Assembly: GCA_021814895.1 (NCBI GenBank)
Contig: JAKAHN010000051.1
Coordinates: forward strand, 1 to 5,828
Source of the DNA: a bacterium
Lineage (GTDB): Bacteria; Patescibacteriota; Minisyncoccia; Phycocordibacterales; 2-02-FULL-43-11
DNA length: 5,828 bases
Direction: 5' to 3'
Within the stretch, counting starts at the first letter, position 1; each line of letters opens with the position of its first letter. Position numbers and translations under genes: made by a program. This document shows, in pieces, positions 4,096 through 5,828 of the stretch. Under the pieces are notes generated by a model that saw only the letters and a list, made by a program, of their open reading frames with translations, had not been told where the DNA came from and searched no databases.

Positions 4096-5625
4096 TTATT
4101 GGACCCAGTATTTTTTTCTTATAGCATCAATTTCTTTTTGTTCCTTTTTCTCTCGGTTTTCTTTTGCCGATTCCCCTGCTTTTTTCAAATCAGTGTCAGT
4201 CATTTTAGCTAGCATCATAGCCATTTTATTGAGGTTTTCAGATGTGTTTTGTTTTGGGTCTTCAAACACTTCTTCTAACATCGCGTTTAATATGTAGCCA
4301 ATTTTGGGGCCAGGACTAAGACCTGTGACTTTCATTATTTCAGCTCCGTCAATTGCTAGCATTGAAACCGATATCGGGTCTCGCATTACTTCCTCAATCA
4401 TTGATTGGTATTTTCGCAGTCTGTAAGGACTTTCTTTTGGACGTCCGGTTCCTATTCGATCACACATCCTTACCTTCATCAAGTCCCAGATATTTTCCGG
4501 TCCCACTCTGTTTACAATTCTTCTTACTGCCGATAGTGTGATTTGTTCAGTATCTGAAAAAAACATATGCCAACGAACAAGTTTGACGGTTTTTTCAATT
4601 TCTTTTTTTGAAAAACGCAATCTCGCCATTGCTTTAGTGGTTATTCTTGAGCCAGCCAAGTCGTGACCGTGGAAGGTCCAGTCATTTTTTTCTTTTGACC
4701 ACTCCCTAGTCACAGGCTTGCCGATATCGTGAAATAAGGTTGCCAGACGAACGTCATTTGACCACTTTTTTTCGGCGGCGTGTTGGACTGATCTCAAAAT
4801 GTGTTCCCATACGTCGTAAGAATGAGCTTGATTTTGATCCACTCCGATGGCGGTCTCAAGTTCAGGAACAATGTATTTAATCAGGCCAAGTTTACGACAT
4901 AAGTTTAGCCCCGTCATCGGATTATCCGACATTAAAATTCTTACGAACTCGTCTCGAATTCTTTCTGGCGCGATTTTTTTTAGAAGTTCAGCGGTCATGC
5001 CAATAGATGATTCGGTTTCTTTTTCAATTGAAAAACCAAGTTCGGTGGCGATTCTCACCGCTCTTAGAATTCGGAGCGCGTCTTCGCCAAATCTTTCAGT
5101 CGGTTCGCCGACGGCTTTTATGACACCGGTTTTCAAATCCTTAATACCGGTGAACAAATCAATAATAATGGCTTTGTAGAGCCCTTTTTTGTCAGATTTA
5201 TCTGTGATTTTCAGAGCGATTGCGTTAATTGTGAAATCTCTCCTTTTTAAATCATCATCAATTTTTCCGCTAAAAATAACCTTGTCAGGTCGGCGGTTAT
5301 CGGAGTATTTTTCTTCAAGGCGATACGGTGTCACCTCGACAACTTTTAAAGTTTCATCACTCGCCTCTTCGTTGACTACGCCTACGGTGCCATATTCGTT
5401 TTCATAAAAAGTGTTTGGAAATGAGGCAATAATCTGATCCGGATTGGCGTTAGTCGTAATGTCCCAATCTTTTGGTTTTCTGCCGAGAATCATGTCTCTT
5501 ACACATCCTCCAATAAGGTACGCTTCGAAACCTTTTTTTTCAAGGGTATTTGCCACAACGGCAACTTCGTTCGGAATTGCAAAAGTAACGTTTGCTTCCC
5601 TATTTTCTTTTTTTTCTTTTTCCAT
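4096..5625 (-). CDS. cca: CCA-adding enzyme (tRNA nucleotidyltransferase) with HD domain
   Basis: The enzyme adds or repairs the 3'-CCA end of tRNAs from CTP and ATP without a nucleic-acid template. The 509 residues contain the class II nucleotidyltransferase head (about 18-140): the GGCVRD flexible-loop motif (39-44), the metal-binding DWD (53-55) in KDWDITT, and RRDFTINAIA (128-137). The neck follows with ERFGEDALRILRAVRIATELGF (177-198) and ERIRDEF. An HD domain lies in the second half: NQAHSYDVWEHIL (265-277), RLATLFHDIGKP with H299-D300, and H319/H321. The C-terminal tail (about 487-505) is Lys/Glu-rich. The start at 5625 gives a short charged extension before the head. A poly(A) polymerase of the same superfamily is the alternative, but the HD architecture and tRNA neighbour favour CCA addition. 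It is divergent from tRNA-Arg. Confidence 0.93.
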   Translation of the reverse strand: MEKEKKENREANVTFAIPNEVAVVANTLEKKGFEAYLIGGCVRDMILGRKPKDWDITTNANPDQIIASFPNTFYENEYGTVGVVNEEASDETLKVVEVTPYRLEEKYSDNRRPDKVIFSGKIDDDLKRRDFTINAIALKITDKSDKKGLYKAIIIDLFTGIKDLKTGVIKAVGEPTERFGEDALRILRAVRIATELGFSIEKETESSIGMTAELLKKIAPERIRDEFVRILMSDNPMTGLNLCRKLGLIKYIVPELETAIGVDQNQAHSYDVWEHILRSVQHAAEKKWSNDVRLATLFHDIGKPVTREWSKEKNDWTFHGHDLAGSRITTKAMARLRFSKKEIEKTVKLVRWHMFFSDTEQITLSAVRRIVNRVGPENIWDLMKVRMCDRIGTGRPKESPYRLRKYQSMIEEVMRDPISVSMLAIDGAEIMKVTGLSPGPKIGYILNAMLEEVFEDPKQNTSENLNKMAMMLAKMTDTDLKKAGESAKENREKKEQKEIDAIRKKYWVQ

Positions 5626-5632
5626 TGGCTTA

Positions 5633-5638
5633 ATTTTA
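5633..5638 (-). promoter_or_regulatory. -10-like element before cca, probably leaderless
   Basis: On the minus strand TAAAAT (5 of 6) ends seven bases before the cca ATG, the same spacing as at exoA. A -35 at 17 bases is poor (TATGAA) and no exact TGn extension is present. No Shine-Dalgarno sequence lies in AAATTAAGCC before the ATG. Confidence 0.35.
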
Positions 5639-5645
5639 GAACATC

Positions 5646-5674
5646 TTTCAAATTATTCATAATTCCTATATGAT
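5646..5674 (+). promoter_or_regulatory. candidate promoter of tRNA-Arg
   Basis: TATGAT (5669-5674, 5 of 6) lies 12 bases before the mature tRNA 5' end, with a weak TTTCAA -35 (5646-5651) at 17 bases. The predicted start near 5681 leaves a very short 5' leader for RNase P. The -35 overlaps the region upstream of the divergent cca promoter. Confidence 0.4.
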
Positions 5675-5686
5675 TAGAACATACAA

Positions 5687-5761
5687 GCCCTTGTAGTGAA
5701 ATGGATATCATAACTGCCTTCGAAGCAGTCGTTGCAGGTTCGAGTCCTGCCAAGGGCACCA
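5687..5761 (+). tRNA. tRNA-Arg, anticodon UCG, CCA encoded
   Basis: A full cloverleaf is present. The acceptor GCCCTTG (5687-5693) pairs with CAAGGGC (5751-5757). The D stem is GTGA/TCAT. The anticodon stem ACTGC (5713-5717) pairs with GCAGT (5725-5729), around the loop CTTCGAA with anticodon TCG at 5720-5722. A 4-base variable loop precedes the T stem GCAGG/CCTGC (5734-5738, 5746-5750) with loop TTCGAGT. The discriminator is A5758 and the CCA end is encoded at 5759-5761. Anticodon UCG reads CGA and, with suitable wobble, other CGN arginine codons. All stems are perfect except one G-T pair in the D stem. Confidence 0.98.
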
Positions 5762-5828
5762 TAGTAGAATTTTTGGTTGTAATTAGCTGTTTTAGCTCGT
5801 AAACATCGGCTGTTTTGGTGGTTCCAAA

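Noticed and set aside
4847..5179. 110-codon plus-strand frame antisense to cca, with other frames at 5189-5407 and 5444-5662
   Set aside because: All are mirror frames of the conserved cca coding sequence, with Ser/Phe-rich low-information composition and no promoter or start context.
5499..5762. Minus-strand reading frame beginning MVPLAGLEPAT, overlapping the tRNA
   Set aside because: This is the well-known spurious peptide produced by translating the antisense of a tRNA gene. It also overlaps the 5' end of cca in another frame. Not a gene.
5762..5828. Tail after the tRNA
   Set aside because: No second tRNA, no strong hairpin with a T-run and no convincing reading frame could be seen in these 67 bases.

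Overview
The window is an AT-rich chromosomal segment of bacterial type. It carries a translation/secretion operon (secE-nusG-rplK), a Xer-type tyrosine recombinase, a small pseudopilin-like protein, an exonuclease III family AP endonuclease, a CCA-adding enzyme and a tRNA-Arg. Compact single-copy housekeeping genes, a 60-residue single-span SecE, a small pilin-like protein with an ELYYLD...YP core, and the absence of a clear Shine-Dalgarno sequence before every gene together suggest a reduced-genome lineage such as the Candidate Phyla Radiation (Patescibacteria/Parcubacteria type). That placement is inference from protein style and gene content; there is no rRNA here to prove it.

Layout. On the minus strand, 1310 down to 43 reads secE, nusG, rplK, the order normally followed by rplA, which would lie beyond the window edge. 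A 152-base divergent spacer (1311-1462) holds the secE-side promoter, a GC hairpin with a T-tract, and a 14-base match to the right half of the E. coli dif site immediately before the xer gene (1463-2383, plus). A strong bidirectional terminator (2411-2442) separates xer from the convergent pseudopilin-like gene (2783-2460, minus). That gene has a well-formed promoter with a 13-base palindrome over its -35 element, and it is divergent from exoA (2934-3710, plus).

The spacer 3711-4095 holds no convincing protein gene but is rich in structure. It has a perfect 11-bp inverted repeat whose loop contains a DnaA-box-like octamer, three 11-bp tandem repeats running into a promoter-like pair, and about 260 bases with several stable hairpins ending in a terminator-like GC stem plus T-rich tract. 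This is the best candidate for an undescribed element: a structured non-coding RNA of unknown family. The cca gene lies beyond it (5625-4096, minus), divergent from a tRNA-Arg(UCG) with an encoded CCA end (5687-5761, plus). The last 67 bases hold nothing recognisable.

Functionally the genes are core machinery: L11 and NusG act in translation and transcription, SecE in the Sec channel, Xer in chromosome-dimer resolution, ExoA in base-excision repair, and Cca with its tRNA neighbour in tRNA 3'-end maturation or repair. A recurring theme is start codons placed 4 to 12 bases after a -10-like hexamer, which suggests leaderless or nearly leaderless mRNAs.
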